From Vibrio pectenicida (GTDB taxonomy: Bacteria > Pseudomonadota > Gammaproteobacteria > Enterobacterales > Vibrionaceae): a DNA stretch of 64,000 nt. The stretch spans positions 1,116,001-1,180,000 of the forward strand of contig AP024890.1 in assembly GCA_024347015.1 (NCBI GenBank). The letters run 5' to 3'. Below, piece after piece: positions 8,727-19,300 of this stretch. The notes beneath the pieces were generated by a model. It was given only the letters and a program-made list of their open reading frames with translations, was not told the DNA's origin and ran no database searches. The translations under genes and the position numbers were made by a program. Each line of letters opens with the position of its first letter. Within the stretch, counting starts at the first letter, position 1.

Positions 8727-9944
8727 TTAGTTCCTCCAAATCATTTCAACAAATTCTGGGTGATCAACAAAAGGGTTGCGGTTGTTCTGAAATTGATAAA
8801 CCGCGTCATTTCGATCTCGCTCTTTTTGATTAACGGGATCACTGACATGCCAACGCTTAAACATCTCCAGAGCCCAAGGTTCAAAAACCGAATCCTGAGT
8901 ACCATTTAACACCGCATCTGAGCTACTTGTATTGCCTTCCCAATGAGCAATTTCGTGTTCATAACGCGTCGCCATATAGAAGTATACTCGAGCTAAATCA
9001 CCTTTGAATTCGTCAATCGGTTCAAACACAACCCCAGAGTAATTCAAGTCACTCGCAGCAGAGCCAAGTTTAGAGCCATTAGACGATTGATAGCTAGATA
9101 CATCGACTTCACCAAATGGCCAATTTCCTCGTTTGGAGTTCACATAGCCATCAGATGCAAACAGATGATGGCCGTCTGAGTTCATCGGAGCAACTTTACC
9201 GCCAAACCAACTTTTAGGAAAAGAGTGCTCACGATTATAACAATCACCCTCACGACGGTATTGACCGCATTGATCAACCCTAGCCACATAATTTATCGAA
9301 TCTGGTCCTGATACATTCTCAGAATAGATATCGAGGATACTGCCATCATTCTCGTAATAACGGTCTATATCTGTTGATTTCACCAAACTCCATACCGCAG
9401 AATAACCTTGAGGCTGATGATTTTTAATGATGTTATGTAATGCAGTTTTAAGCTCGTAACCAGATTTACCCTGCGCAGATTGATAATAGCCTTTGCGATT
9501 ATCGTTTCTTTCCCCTAAAGCAAAGCCATGTTCAACAGAGCCAGAAAATGCACCACCAGAAGCTAATATCTTCCTGTCAGAACGTAGACTGTAAGAACCT
9601 TCTCCAAATTGGCAGCACATACCATCACTCTCTGAGTCAAAAACTTCCAGTGAGTAATACCCAGGCTCGAAGCACATTATCTTTTGGTAGCGTTGGTTGT
9701 TGTCGTAACCTGAGCCAGTAAATAGGTTATCGCCTTGGCTATTTTTAATTCTCCAGCTTGTTTCTGAGCCATAATCATCGGTAACAAGATCAAGAGCCAC
9801 ATTGTGATGCGGACAAATTTCGGTAGATTGCTTCGTGGATTTATCAACTGATTGCAATGCCAAGGGTGAAGTACTGACGTTAGCAAAAACACAACAGGGA
9901 AATAGAAATAACAGACAAATACATTTTTTAAACGGTGAGATCAC
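8727..9944 (-). CDS. Secreted endonuclease I family nuclease
   Basis: A 405-residue exported nuclease of the endonuclease I (EndA/Dns) family, which degrades DNA outside the cell or in the periplasm. A signal peptide is clear (MISPFKKCICLLFLFPCCVFA, cleaved near residue 21). Residues 30-145 form an added cysteine-containing domain with CFEPGYYSLEVFDSESDGMC. The catalytic half has CYNREHSFPKSWFGG, DGHHLFASDGYVN and KRGNWPFGE, the beta-beta-alpha-metal signature, followed by MATRYEHE. It is longer than EndA or Dns (about 230 residues) because of the N-terminal domain. The start is GTG at 9944: AAGGA sits 6 bases upstream and no ATG fits. It is monocistronic and converges with the pseudogene at 8291. 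Confidence 0.88.
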   Translation of the reverse strand: MISPFKKCICLLFLFPCCVFANVSTSPLALQSVDKSTKQSTEICPHHNVALDLVTDDYGSETSWRIKNSQGDNLFTGSGYDNNQRYQKIMCFEPGYYSLEVFDSESDGMCCQFGEGSYSLRSDRKILASGGAFSGSVEHGFALGERNDNRKGYYQSAQGKSGYELKTALHNIIKNHQPQGYSAVWSLVKSTDIDRYYENDGSILDIYSENVSGPDSINYVARVDQCGQYRREGDCYNREHSFPKSWFGGKVAPMNSDGHHLFASDGYVNSKRGNWPFGEVDVSSYQSSNGSKLGSAASDLNYSGVVFEPIDEFKGDLARVYFYMATRYEHEIAHWEGNTSSSDAVLNGTQDSVFEPWALEMFKRWHVSDPVNQKERDRNDAVYQFQNNRNPFVDHPEFVEMIWRN

Positions 9945-10128
9945 TATGCTTCCTTTTGAGTTAACAAGCTTGCAACATAACTTACGTGATAGCCGTCCAA
10001 TGACAAATACATAGTTTATAAATATAAGTGATAGAACAACTTATTAATTAGAAACTTTTACCTACATCGCAACTTATTTACTTTTCACAGCGGTTCATCA
10101 CCGACCGAAGCGCAAAGAACCTTTTATA

Positions 10129-11049
10129 TTATTGATTGAGCCAGTCATGAACTAGGGATACAAAATATGGATGGATCAAATAACCTATAGACGCATGAGG
10201 GTTAGAGCGCCCTTCTCTAACAGCAAGGTTATAGATATGAAAATCAGCGATAGGTACGCTGAGCAAACCTAATTTAGACATCTCTGCATAATCGTTACTT
10301 ACTTGGCTGTCATGTGAAATGAAGTCATCCTCTGCTGCAAAGTTGCACCATCTTTCAATATTAGTTGGGTATTTCTTAAACCCTCTGTTCTGGCTTCCTT
10401 TAAGGTATTGTTTGATATTTTCATCCGCCAGAGGCGATCCCAAAGTAGCAAAAAGACTCACTTTTTTGTGCGAGCCATAGACACGCCGATATTCGCCGTA
10501 ATGTGAAAGCTTCCATAAATTATCAAAGCAAATCATAGAGCCTAAACTATGCCCGACAAGCATAATCTCATCCCCACTGTCTAAAGCTTGTTTTAGCACT
10601 GGCATTAAGCGACTTCTGACATCACTGCCGTAGTAGGAATCACAATTCCAATAGTGAGCCATATCTGGAGCGACAAGTTTAATTAAAGACGTGGCGATGC
10701 CTAACTTACCAAGTGGTGCGGAAAACAAATCAGCTAGTGCTTCTTTGAAAAAACCGGCTTGAGTTAAATCCTGATAAGAAGCCTTAGTAAACTGATGCTT
10801 AGAGTAACTTTTAAGCTTTTCTAGTGATTCATTACGTATCGCGGCATGTTCAATCGGCTGTTGTAAAAAATCATTGGATAGGTCACCGTAATAAACAAAG
10901 TCTTTATTGACCGATTGAAACTGCTCCATTGCCTTGAAGCCAAAATCCCTGAATAAGCCATGATTAATCGCTTCATACCAAAGTTGCTGTAAGTCCTCTT
11001 TAGATGGTTTTTGCGCACGGCCATGTATGAAAATTATTCTTTTTGCCAT
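10129..11049 (-). CDS. Alpha/beta-hydrolase of unknown substrate
   Basis: A 306-residue protein with an N-terminal RIIFIHGRAQKPS strand (oxyanion HG), a nucleophile elbow VGHSLGSM near residue 168, and a late histidine in NPHASIGYLIHPYF near residue 290. A mid-protein segment resembles PGAP1/lipase-like hydrolases (LFATLGSPLADENIKQYL). No signal peptide is present. ATG 11049 follows an AGGATG ribosome-binding site; a TTG directly before it is less likely. It stands between the nuclease and the ridA remnant without tight spacing to either. The fold is confident, the substrate unknown. Confidence 0.82.
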   Translation of the reverse strand: MAKRIIFIHGRAQKPSKEDLQQLWYEAINHGLFRDFGFKAMEQFQSVNKDFVYYGDLSNDFLQQPIEHAAIRNESLEKLKSYSKHQFTKASYQDLTQAGFFKEALADLFSAPLGKLGIATSLIKLVAPDMAHYWNCDSYYGSDVRSRLMPVLKQALDSGDEIMLVGHSLGSMICFDNLWKLSHYGEYRRVYGSHKKVSLFATLGSPLADENIKQYLKGSQNRGFKKYPTNIERWCNFAAEDDFISHDSQVSNDYAEMSKLGLLSVPIADFHIYNLAVREGRSNPHASIGYLIHPYFVSLVHDWLNQ

Positions 11050-11102
11050 CAATTTACATCCTGTAATATTGAGTTTTAAACGTGTTACTAAAAATAGAGT
11101 TT

Positions 11103-11495
11103 CTATATGTTTCCATGCTTGTGACTAAGCGCGGCAATTGCCTCGATTTCTATTTTTAAATCAGGGTGAATTAATGCGGACACTTCGGCTAATGAGCAAG
11201 CGGGTAGGTGCCCTTGGTAAAACTCAAACAGATGCTCTCGAATTAACGATAACAAGGTTATGTCCGTAACAAATATGGTCAATTTTATTAGATCAGACCT
11301 TGAACAATCTTCATGATCAAGCACTTGCGATATCTGAGACAAAATTTCCATCGCTTACTCAGTTACCCCTCCACACTGAGCATCTGTACCAAATGCTGTC
11401 AGTCCGGAAATATACAGAGTCTGATTGTGCTTTGTCGCATGCACATACGGGCTTGCGATTGCAGGTAAGAAATCATAACTGCATTTTTTAATCAA
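11103..11495 (-). pseudogene. RidA/YjgF-family gene with one in-frame stop
   Basis: Translating upstream of the 82-residue open frame (start 11351), in the same frame, restores a full RidA-like N-terminus: SPYVHATKHNQTLYISGL, then TAFGTDAQCGGVTE, then a TAA stop at 11355-11357, then AMEILSQISQVL. The family usually has Gln just before this helix (EQ), so a single CAA-to-TAA change explains the break. The remaining C-terminus (LIKLTIFVTDI, then ALIHPDLKIEIEAIA) matches RidA. RidA proteins hydrolyse reactive enamine/imine intermediates. The reading frame extends back to a TTG at 11495 that immediately follows the acetyltransferase stop, so the pair was probably one operon. Loss of the first third removes much of the trimer interface. 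Confidence 0.82.
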
Positions 11496-11497
11496 AT

Positions 11498-11911
11498 TTA
11501 TTGCTCTACTGGCTTAAAATTTTTTGTCATGCCTTGGCAAGACGGTGAGACCAACCTGTAGCCCAATTTTTCATAGAACTCAGGCTCATCAGCAATCATT
11601 GACACATACGAACCTTCAAGTGCTACTGAAGCCAAATAACCATCAATACATTCCATTACTTTTCTTCCAAGCCCATTGCCTTGATAAGCCGGGTCAACTG
11701 CCACATCGACGACTTCAAAATTACAAGCCCCATCGCCCACGACTCGTCCCATTGCAACAAGTAACTGACCATCTCGGATTGAAACGGCATACAAGCTATT
11801 TGGTAAAGCAATAGTGGCGGCCTTAAGAGACTTTGCTGATAATCCAGCTTTTACACGTAGTTCGCAGAACTCTCTAGGACTTGGCGTAATTTCTTTATAG
11901 TTCAATTCCAT
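11498..11911 (-). CDS. GNAT-family N-acetyltransferase
   Basis: A 137-residue single-domain GNAT acetyltransferase. Strand 4 and the acetyl-CoA loop are plain (FEVVDVAVDPAYQGNGLGRK, with the QxxGxG pyrophosphate loop), and the C-terminal motif PEFYEKLGYRLV is the usual YxKxGF element. The substrate is unknown. ATG 11911 is chosen because AGAAAGGG lies 7 bases upstream; a TTG at 11938 would add nine residues without a better site. It precedes the broken ridA gene with no gap, and follows the NRPS operon at 12031 on the same strand with 119 bases between. Confidence 0.87.
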   Translation of the reverse strand: MELNYKEITPSPREFCELRVKAGLSAKSLKAATIALPNSLYAVSIRDGQLLVAMGRVVGDGACNFEVVDVAVDPAYQGNGLGRKVMECIDGYLASVALEGSYVSMIADEPEFYEKLGYRLVSPSCQGMTKNFKPVEQ

Positions 11912-12030
11912 ACGATTTACCCTTTCTAAAATAAGCAAAAAGGATACACCAAGAAACTGTATAAAAAAACAGTTACCATTACGCTTTATAACATTATGAA
12001 TTTGTTAAATATATTGCAATAAATACACAA

Positions 12031-12732
12031 CTAGTAGAATATATACGTTAGTATGCCATCAGGCAACATCTTAAAATTACCTTTGATTGCCCAACCTTGC
12101 TCAAATTCATCACCAAAGCTCGTCAAAAGCTCAATAGTAAAACGTCCAGATGCAACATCCATACTGCTAACTCTCGCTTCATCAAAACCAAAGAATGTTT
12201 TAACATGCGGATAGAGTGCTTTATAAAAACTCTCTTTTGCAGAAAAGATCAAGGTTACACCTTGTTCAAATGAAATCGAGCACTGTGAAAGCAACTGTTT
12301 TTCATATTTATCGAGGATCTGCCCAGAAAGTTCATCAGCTAACTGAGCATTGATCCAATGTTCAAAATCAATACCAAGAAATTGATGATATTTCTGCTGA
12401 GCCAATGCCGCTGCCGCAAATCTATCTGAATGTGTTATTGAACCAATCAAGCCTTTTGGCCAAATAGGAGAGCGGTCTTTATGTGTACCAATTTGCGGCT
12501 TAGTTCCATTAATTCGTTCTATTGCCTGTCGAGCAACAATACGTCCTGCAAGATATTCAGCGCATCGCTTATTAACCGCACTTTGCAAGCTCTGCGGCAT
12601 ATCAACTCCGTAATGTTGAAACAGACTTTGACTATATGAACTCACATCAAAAACACTATATTTGAATTCAATCGTGTCCGGCAGCTCTAATAAGCAGGTT
12701 TTGGATAGAATTAGAAAATCTTGTTTATTCAA
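12031..12732 (-). CDS. Sfp/EntD-type 4'-phosphopantetheinyl transferase
   Basis: This 233-residue enzyme should transfer phosphopantetheine from CoA to the carrier-domain serines of the two synthetases. The family motifs are intact: LIGSITHS near residue 96, the magnesium-binding pair in GIDFEHW (Asp122 and Glu124), and FSAKESFYKAL (Lys166, Glu167). The GSITHS and AKESFYK forms are closer to EntD than to AcpS. The start appears to be TTG 12732, as no ATG gives a complete N-terminus; the upstream ribosome-binding site is weak. It is the last gene of the NRPS operon, 89 bases after the aminotransferase, so the locus carries its own activating enzyme. Confidence 0.93.
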   Translation of the reverse strand: MNKQDFLILSKTCLLELPDTIEFKYSVFDVSSYSQSLFQHYGVDMPQSLQSAVNKRCAEYLAGRIVARQAIERINGTKPQIGTHKDRSPIWPKGLIGSITHSDRFAAAALAQQKYHQFLGIDFEHWINAQLADELSGQILDKYEKQLLSQCSISFEQGVTLIFSAKESFYKALYPHVKTFFGFDEARVSSMDVASGRFTIELLTSFGDEFEQGWAIKGNFKMLPDGILTYIFY

Positions 12733-12821
12733 ATTTATTTACTTTTCAACTATTCATTCAAAAGAGCTTAACTTAAAAGCTAAGCTCTATTAATTCGTTA
12801 TGCAGCTGTAGATTTTAACAC

Positions 12822-14063
12822 TTAATACATTTGTTTGAATACCTGTTCAACTCTATCCAAACCTCGAAACAGTGTCTCTCTTTCTATTGTCAGAGGAGGC
12901 AAGAATTTTAAGACACTATCATTGGCACCACAGCACTCTAACAACAATTTGTCCTCAAACAACTGCTTAGACACAAATTTTGCAACATTTTTTTCTGGGA
13001 TTTCAAGTCCCCAAACCATACCACGACCTCGAGCAGACATATTTAAGCCGGGAAATGCTTTTACCCATTGGTGTAATCGCCCCCCGATAACCTGCCCTTT
13101 ATTCTCGACTTCATTTGAAAAATCAGTAGTTTTCCAATAGCTAAGTAACTGAGTAGCAGCAATAAAGGCTAAGTTATTACCTCGAAATGTTCCAGTATGT
13201 TCACCCGGTAGCCATTGATCCCACTCAGGCTTTATCAAATTCAAAGCTAATGGTAGTCCACCACCAATAGACTTAGACATACACACTATATCCGGTGTGA
13301 GGTTAGCAAATTCGAAGCTAAAGAACTTACCTGTACGCCCATTTCCTACTTGAATTTCATCCACTATCAATAGAATTTCGTGTTGATGGCAAATATCAGC
13401 AATTTGAGTTAGCCACTGCTTGGAAGCTGGGTAAATCCCTCCTTCCCCTTGTACCGTTTCTAAAATAATGGCTGCTGGCAAGGCAACACCACTACTATTA
13501 TCTTCAATCAGCTGTTTTAGGTATGAGGCGGTATCAGCACCTTCACCAAAGTATTGATCAAAAGGTGCATGATAAACATCACTCCTGCCTCCATAGGTAG
13601 AGTGGTGATAATAGTCATTACCTGTTAGTGCAAGGGCTCCTGCCGTTAAGCCATGGTAACCACGAGTAAAGGCGATAACATTTCTTCTGCCTGTCACTCT
13701 TCGTGCCAATTTAACAGCAGCTTCCACTGCGTTCGTTCCTGTAGGCCCTGTAAACTGAATTTTATATTCCAAATCCCTTGGTTGCAGAATTACACTATTA
13801 AATTGTTTAATGAATTCTTTTTTTGCCAATGTCGCTTTATCCAAGCTATGCAATATCCCTTTCCTATTAAGATAGGATGATATAGCTTCTAGCATAAGAT
13901 CAGGATTGTGGCCATAATTTAATGTCCCTGCTCCAGAAAAGAAATCTATATATTCATTCCCTGCTTCATCCCATATATATGCATTGTCTGCGGTATCAAA
14001 TACAGCAGGGAAAGATCGAATATAACTTCTTACTTCTGATTCTAAACTTTCAAAGACGTTCAT
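12822..14063 (-). CDS. Diaminobutyrate-2-oxoglutarate aminotransferase (EctB/DABA-AT type)
   Basis: A 413-residue class III PLP aminotransferase most like the diaminobutyrate transaminases that make L-2,4-diaminobutyrate (Dab) from aspartate semialdehyde and glutamate. Visible motifs are FFSGAGTLNYGHN at the start, FTGPTGTNAVEAA for phosphate binding, FTRGYHGLTAGALA, the IVDEIQVGNGRTG aspartate region, and the PLP lysine in CMSKSIGGGLP. EctB normally lies with ectA and ectC; neither is here. In an NRPS operon, Dab supply for the peptide is the likely role, fitting module 5 with its two acidic pocket residues. ATG 14063 follows a GGGAA site. It is 23 bases after the MFS gene. Confidence 0.88.
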   Translation of the reverse strand: MNVFESLESEVRSYIRSFPAVFDTADNAYIWDEAGNEYIDFFSGAGTLNYGHNPDLMLEAISSYLNRKGILHSLDKATLAKKEFIKQFNSVILQPRDLEYKIQFTGPTGTNAVEAAVKLARRVTGRRNVIAFTRGYHGLTAGALALTGNDYYHHSTYGGRSDVYHAPFDQYFGEGADTASYLKQLIEDNSSGVALPAAIILETVQGEGGIYPASKQWLTQIADICHQHEILLIVDEIQVGNGRTGKFFSFEFANLTPDIVCMSKSIGGGLPLALNLIKPEWDQWLPGEHTGTFRGNNLAFIAATQLLSYWKTTDFSNEVENKGQVIGGRLHQWVKAFPGLNMSARGRGMVWGLEIPEKNVAKFVSKQLFEDKLLLECCGANDSVLKFLPPLTIERETLFRGLDRVEQVFKQMY

Positions 14064-14086
14064 TGTATTCCCTTTCAACTAAATTA

Positions 14087-15406
14087 TTATTTTGATTTTT
14101 TATAAAACACTATTACACTGAATATTATTATTAATCCGCATAATCCATATAAAAAAACAATACCTCTCCCTGGGCCAGTACCAATTATTTCTCCTATATT
14201 ATTTGTAAGTAAACCATCCTGATTAAACATGGGTTCAAAAATAAAATCTGCTAGTGGTCCTGCAATTAAGAATGCCAATGGCAATGACATCTGAGTCACT
14301 AATGTTTGCACACTTAGTACTCGACCTTGCAATTCACTCGGGACAGATGTTTGCCAAATAACTTGATTGACACTTTCTACCATCACAAATAGCAAGGTCA
14401 TCATCATTGCAATACCTACTAAAAGCCATATAGTAATTTTTTGATTAACAAATATAAATAATGAGCTTATGAGTACAATACCAATTAAATATAATACCCA
14501 GCATAGCAGTTTATTTTTGTCTCTAATATCACTAAGGAACATTAATGTAAATGATCCCACCAATGTCCCTACCCCTGCGGCTGTTAGTACAGTGCCCAGC
14601 TCTACAACCGTCGAGAAGCTCAGTACCAGAGGGGTCAGTAATACATGAACAATACCAATACTGAAGTTAACCATACCCATAAATGTTAACAATAATAATA
14701 AATACTTATGACCTGTTAAGTATTTAAATCCAAATCTGACTTGCTCTATTATACTGATTGCTTCTCCTTCAATATTACCACTGCGGCCATCGTTTCTATT
14801 TATTCCTCTAACAATAAAAGAAAGAATAAAAATAGCACTTAAAAAGCTAGCGATATCAAAGATAAACACGCCTTTTAGACCAATAGTTACCAAGAATAAA
14901 GCAGCAAGAGCTGGAACACTCAGTTCTACCATTCCCAATCCACCTTGAGAAAAGCCTTGATATTTTATTAATTTATCTTGTTTTACAAGTACAGGTACCA
15001 AAACCATAAAGCTCTGACTAATAAAACTATTAAAAATTGAACCTATACTGACAAAAACCAATATCCATTCAAAAGATAGCACCTTATTAGCATACAAGGT
15101 CATCATAATTAGCGTGCAAAGTCCTGCCCCAATATGACCAATAATCATTATTGTTCCCCTTGGATACCGATCAAGAAATGTACCTACCAAGGGCGTAAAT
15201 AATAATTGGGGAGCCAAAGCTGCGAAACCAATCACGCCATAGGCTGTTGCAGAATTGGTTTGCTTGTACACCCATTGACCCAAAGCAAAGTCAGTCATTA
15301 ACGTACCTAGCAAGGATATCAGTGTGGCAGCAAGCATCATAAAATAAGTGGCATTGCCAAATTTACTATCCTGACTTTCTAAAGTTGTATTTGTTGGCTG
15401 AGACAT
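14087..15406 (-). CDS. MFS exporter, EntS-like, probable peptide efflux
   Basis: A 439-residue protein with about twelve hydrophobic segments and MFS_3/EntS features: an N-terminal TDFALGQWVYKQTNSATAYG, a loop DRYPRGTIMIIGH between helices 2 and 3, and a central cytoplasmic loop around residues 200-230 (IRG then INRNDGRSGNIEGE). EntS-type members export siderophores and other peptides. ATG 15406 is chosen. An alternative start at 15442 would lie inside a G/C hairpin, has no ribosome-binding site, and adds a non-membrane tail. Position between the terminal synthetase and the precursor aminotransferase suggests it exports the NRPS product and protects the producer. Substrate identity is inference. 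Confidence 0.87.
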   Translation of the reverse strand: MSQPTNTTLESQDSKFGNATYFMMLAATLISLLGTLMTDFALGQWVYKQTNSATAYGVIGFAALAPQLLFTPLVGTFLDRYPRGTIMIIGHIGAGLCTLIMMTLYANKVLSFEWILVFVSIGSIFNSFISQSFMVLVPVLVKQDKLIKYQGFSQGGLGMVELSVPALAALFLVTIGLKGVFIFDIASFLSAIFILSFIVRGINRNDGRSGNIEGEAISIIEQVRFGFKYLTGHKYLLLLLTFMGMVNFSIGIVHVLLTPLVLSFSTVVELGTVLTAAGVGTLVGSFTLMFLSDIRDKNKLLCWVLYLIGIVLISSLFIFVNQKITIWLLVGIAMMMTLLFVMVESVNQVIWQTSVPSELQGRVLSVQTLVTQMSLPLAFLIAGPLADFIFEPMFNQDGLLTNNIGEIIGTGPGRGIVFLYGLCGLIIIFSVIVFYKKSK

Positions 15407-15429
15407 ATATGTATTCCAAACGAGATAAA

Positions 15430-15456
15430 TTCCCCCCACCATTTAAGCGGGGGGAA
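15430..15456 (-). other. Intercistronic G6/C6 hairpin between NRPS2 and exporter
   Basis: A perfect 8-bp stem, TTCCCCCC paired with GGGGGGAA, with an 11-base loop, lies in the 64-base gap between the second synthetase and the MFS gene. On the transcribed strand no U-run follows, so it is not a classical intrinsic terminator. It may block 3' exonucleases, partially attenuate, or mark an RNA processing site that sets different levels for synthetase and export genes. The structure is visible; the role is inference. Confidence 0.6.
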
Positions 15457-15470
15457 CTATCAAATGACGA

Positions 15471-16315
15471 CTAAGCTTCAGAGACAGCAATAAGAGACAA
15501 CAAATAATCTGCAATACCTGCAACATTATTTGCTTGCAACATGGAGTTATGTTCTCCAGCCACTATCGTACTGTGAATGTCCCGTGTAGAGTACAGTGAA
15601 TTCGCACCTAGTATCTCTTGTATATATGGCATCGTTTCTTCACAGCACAGCAGGTGGAGATCACCGACACATTGGCCAGAAGGGGTATAGCTACGATTCA
15701 TCATTTCTTGCTGCTTATAAACCTGCCAAAATCCATCAATCGAAAAGCCGCCTTGATGGCAAAACCCCTGTATTGCCAACTCATGTGCAATAAAGTCAGA
15801 TACCTCATCTATATCAAATGCCTCAGAGTATGGCGAAATAGGCAGATCTAGACCTAGCCAGTTCGATATACCAGTTATAAAAGACATTTTTATTTCCATT
15901 TCGCTCGGAACAGCACTGCCATCTTCAAAGTTCTGGTCAGTTAAAATAGTATCGAGAAAAATGAGTTTGACTGTTTTGTCCCCAGCTTCTAATTTACGCA
16001 TAACCTCAAAAGCTACTCGTCCTCCAAAAGAGTGACCTACTAGATAGATCGGCTCTCGAGGCTGGTTATCTTTGATCTCTTGCACATACCTAGTCACCAT
16101 TTCCTCGAAATGGTGACTAGGTTCACTATGGCCAAACATTCCTGGAGCATCAAACGCGTGTATGTTCACTTTCCCCCTTAAAATGTTTGCCAATGGAGCG
16201 TAAGCCATCGACATACCCGCTAAACCAGGAAAACAATAGATGTCATACTCAGCACCTTCGCTAAATGATACTATGCTCTCTGAAACCACATTGGGCTCAA
16301 AATTACATATTTTAT
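15471..16315 (-). other. Terminal thioesterase domain (TE)
   Basis: The last roughly 280 residues form a type I thioesterase. It begins at YDIYCFPGLAGMSMAY, has the nucleophile elbow VGHSFGGRVAFEVM (Ser near residue 3317), a candidate triad aspartate in LIFLDT, and histidine in VAGEHNSML. It releases the full-length chain by hydrolysis or cyclisation; which one cannot be read from the sequence. With four to five hydroxyl or amine side chains predicted in the peptide (Ser, basic residue), macrolactone or macrolactam closure is possible. Confidence 0.92.
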
Positions 16316-19300
16316 CTGCAATACAAACCGCTAGGTCCGATAAAACTGGCGTAGAGAAAACCTCTTTTACTGACAATTTAATAGCGAATTTTTCCTGCAC
16401 TTTGTTGATCATCGACATAATCAATAATGACTGCCCACCAATCTCAAAGAATTGCGCATTACGGCTTATAGGTGCTAAAGGTTTCACTAACTGCTGCCAA
16501 ATAGCAGCTAACTTCAGCTCGATATCACCAACTGGTTGTTCATAGTTAACTTGAGCAATATCAAGCTCTCTTTTCATCAGCGATTTACGGTCAACTTTAC
16601 CATTTGGAGTTAGAGGCATGGCTTGGATTTCGACAATAGTAGAAGGCACCATATAGTGAGGTAAGTTAGTTCGAAGGTCGTGATAAATACCTTGTCTTAT
16701 TGCTTTCCATTGTTGCTGGCCTTCTAAATAATCAGACTGGTTGATTACCACGTAACTTATCAAACTCAGTTCATTCTCACTGCTAGCTGTTTGTACACAA
16801 GTCACCGCTTCACTAACCCAAGAGTTTTTCAGAAGCTGAGACTCTATTTCTCCCAATTCAACTCTAAATCCACGAATTTTCACCTGTGTATCCAAACGGC
16901 CCATATAACCAAGAGAGTGATTGTTTAACCAACGAACTTGATCGCCTGTTCGGTACAAACGACGCTTTTTACCTCCAATATCGAGACTGACGAAGGACTC
17001 TTTAGTAAGTTCAGGTCGGTTTAAATACTCACGAGCAAGCCCCAAACCACCAATATACAGCTCGCCACCAATACCTTGAGGAACAGGCTGCATGTGCTGA
17101 TTCAACACATAAAACTGCGTATTGGCGATAGGGCCGCCGATCACACCCAAAACGTCAGACTTTTGCACTTGTTTGACGCCAGACCACACACTGGTTTCTG
17201 TTGGTCCATACATATCAAAAAGCTGATGCTGATCGGTCACTAATAGGCCTGTTTTTACCGCCATATTCATCGCTTCACCACCACACAACATCTTTAGTTT
17301 CGTGCTAGGCTGCCATCCATTATTGAGTAACATTTGCCATGTTGCAGGTGTCGCCTGCATCATAGTAATACTTTCATGCTGGATAAGGTCTGCCAACATT
17401 TCTGCATCCATAGTCGCTTCTGTACTTGCAATAACAACTTGTGATCCAGAAATTAATGGTAAAAATAGCTCCAGAGTATGAATGTCAAAAGACATAGAGG
17501 TCACTGCGAGCTGATTATCTGCTTGCTTTATTCCGGGCATACCTTGCATTGAAAATAAAAAGTTCAGCAAAGAACCGTGCTCAATGGCAATCCCTTTCGG
17601 CTTACCTGTCGAACCGGATGTGTAGATAACATACGCTAGCTGATTTCGACTTATCTCAGGTAATACTTGAGTCGCTTCAATACCAGATGATTCAGAATCC
17701 AAACAGAGTTTCGAGGTCGAGATAACCAACTGCTCTGATAGACTCTGCACCGTCACAATTAAACTAGGCTGAGCATCTTCAACCATATACTGAATACGAT
17801 CATGGGGGTAACGAGGATCTAGTGGCACATATCCACACCCAGCTTTGCTTATCGCCATCATAGAGATCAGCATTTCCAAAGACCGATCTAGATAGATTCC
17901 CACGAGCTGTTCAGGCAACACTCCCCGCGCTACGATACGTTTTGCTAACCTATCAGAGGCTTGGCTCAATTCTAAATATGACAGACACTGATCACCAAAT
18001 CGAGCTGCAATTTGGCTCGGATGTTTGAGCACTTGTTCCTCAAATAACGACAAGTAACTACTTACCTCTGGGAGTACGGTTTGGGTATTATTGCAATCAA
18101 ACAACCAGTTCTGGCATTCCGCTTTGCTAAGTAATGGTAATGTATAAATATTGCTTGCCGGTGAAGCCAACATTTCGTGAAGCAAGGTTGTAAATGTTTT
18201 GTTGAACCTTTCGATGGTCGACTTTTCAAACAAATCACTACAAAATTCCCAAGCTAAGAAAATGTCTTGCTCTCTTTCAATAACATGTAGCGTCAGATCA
18301 AACTTAGAAACAACGGAATGCTCATCGGTCAAGTCAAGTGTAGTAAATCGATTACGGCCACCTTGGGCTCTTTCCTCATCGGTTACAGAAAGCATAATTT
18401 GAAATATAGGGTGGTGACTTAGGTTACGTTCAGGCTGTAAGTTATCGACAATTTTTTCAAAAGGTACTTGCTGATGATCATAAGCCTCCAATGCGGTTTG
18501 CTTGGATTGCTGAATCATGTCGTTAAAGGTCATAGTGTCATCAAGCCGACTTCTCAATGGTAGCGTATTGGCGAAAAATCCTATTAATGGAGAGAGCTCA
18601 GAATGTTCACGGTTGGCCACAGGAGTAGCAATCACAATATCTTGTTGATTACTCAAACGACTGACCAAAATACTTAATGCCGCATGAAACCCCATAAACA
18701 CTGTCGAGCCATGTTGCTTGCATAATTTTTTAAACGCCGATGAAGTCCTATCATCTAGTTCAGATTTCAACAACTGGCCATTATAAGATTGCGATTTGGG
18801 CCTCACTCGGTCAAGTGGTAACGAATGAACCTGTGGGACTCCAGCTAGTTTGTGGCTCCAGTATGCAAGGTGCTCATCAAGTTGTGATTTTGCAATTGGT
18901 TGTTGCAACCAATTGGCATAATCACCATATTGTATTTCCAGAGTCAATATCTCTGGCTTATCTTCAGAATAATAGTGTTCAATTTCATAGTGCAACACCC
19001 CCAAAGACCAACCATCAGAAGCAATATGATGCATAGTCAATACAACAACACTCTTCACTTCACTCAAGTCGACCAAATGCGCTCTTAGCAAAATGTCACT
19101 TCTTAGGTCAAAAGGAGTATTTGCTTCATTGTAGGCTATCACCTTCAGTTGCCGTTGCTGAGATAAAAGATCTAAGTGGCGAATATCTGTATACTTTATC
19201 GCAAACGCCGTCGGAGATGCATTAACCTGCTGCCAAACTTGATCACCTTTATTGCAATAGCTAGAACGTAATATTTCATGGCGTTCAACAACTTTAATTA

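Noticed and set aside
11955..11974. AACTGT/ACAGTT hairpin as terminator of the NRPS operon
   Set aside because: A six-bp stem with a loop of A residues (T on the transcribed strand) and no following U-run; too weak to call.
8044..12030. Superintegron cassettes, suggested by acetyltransferase, RidA and hydrolase content
   Set aside because: No attC-like repeats with paired core sites were found between the genes, which also vary in orientation.
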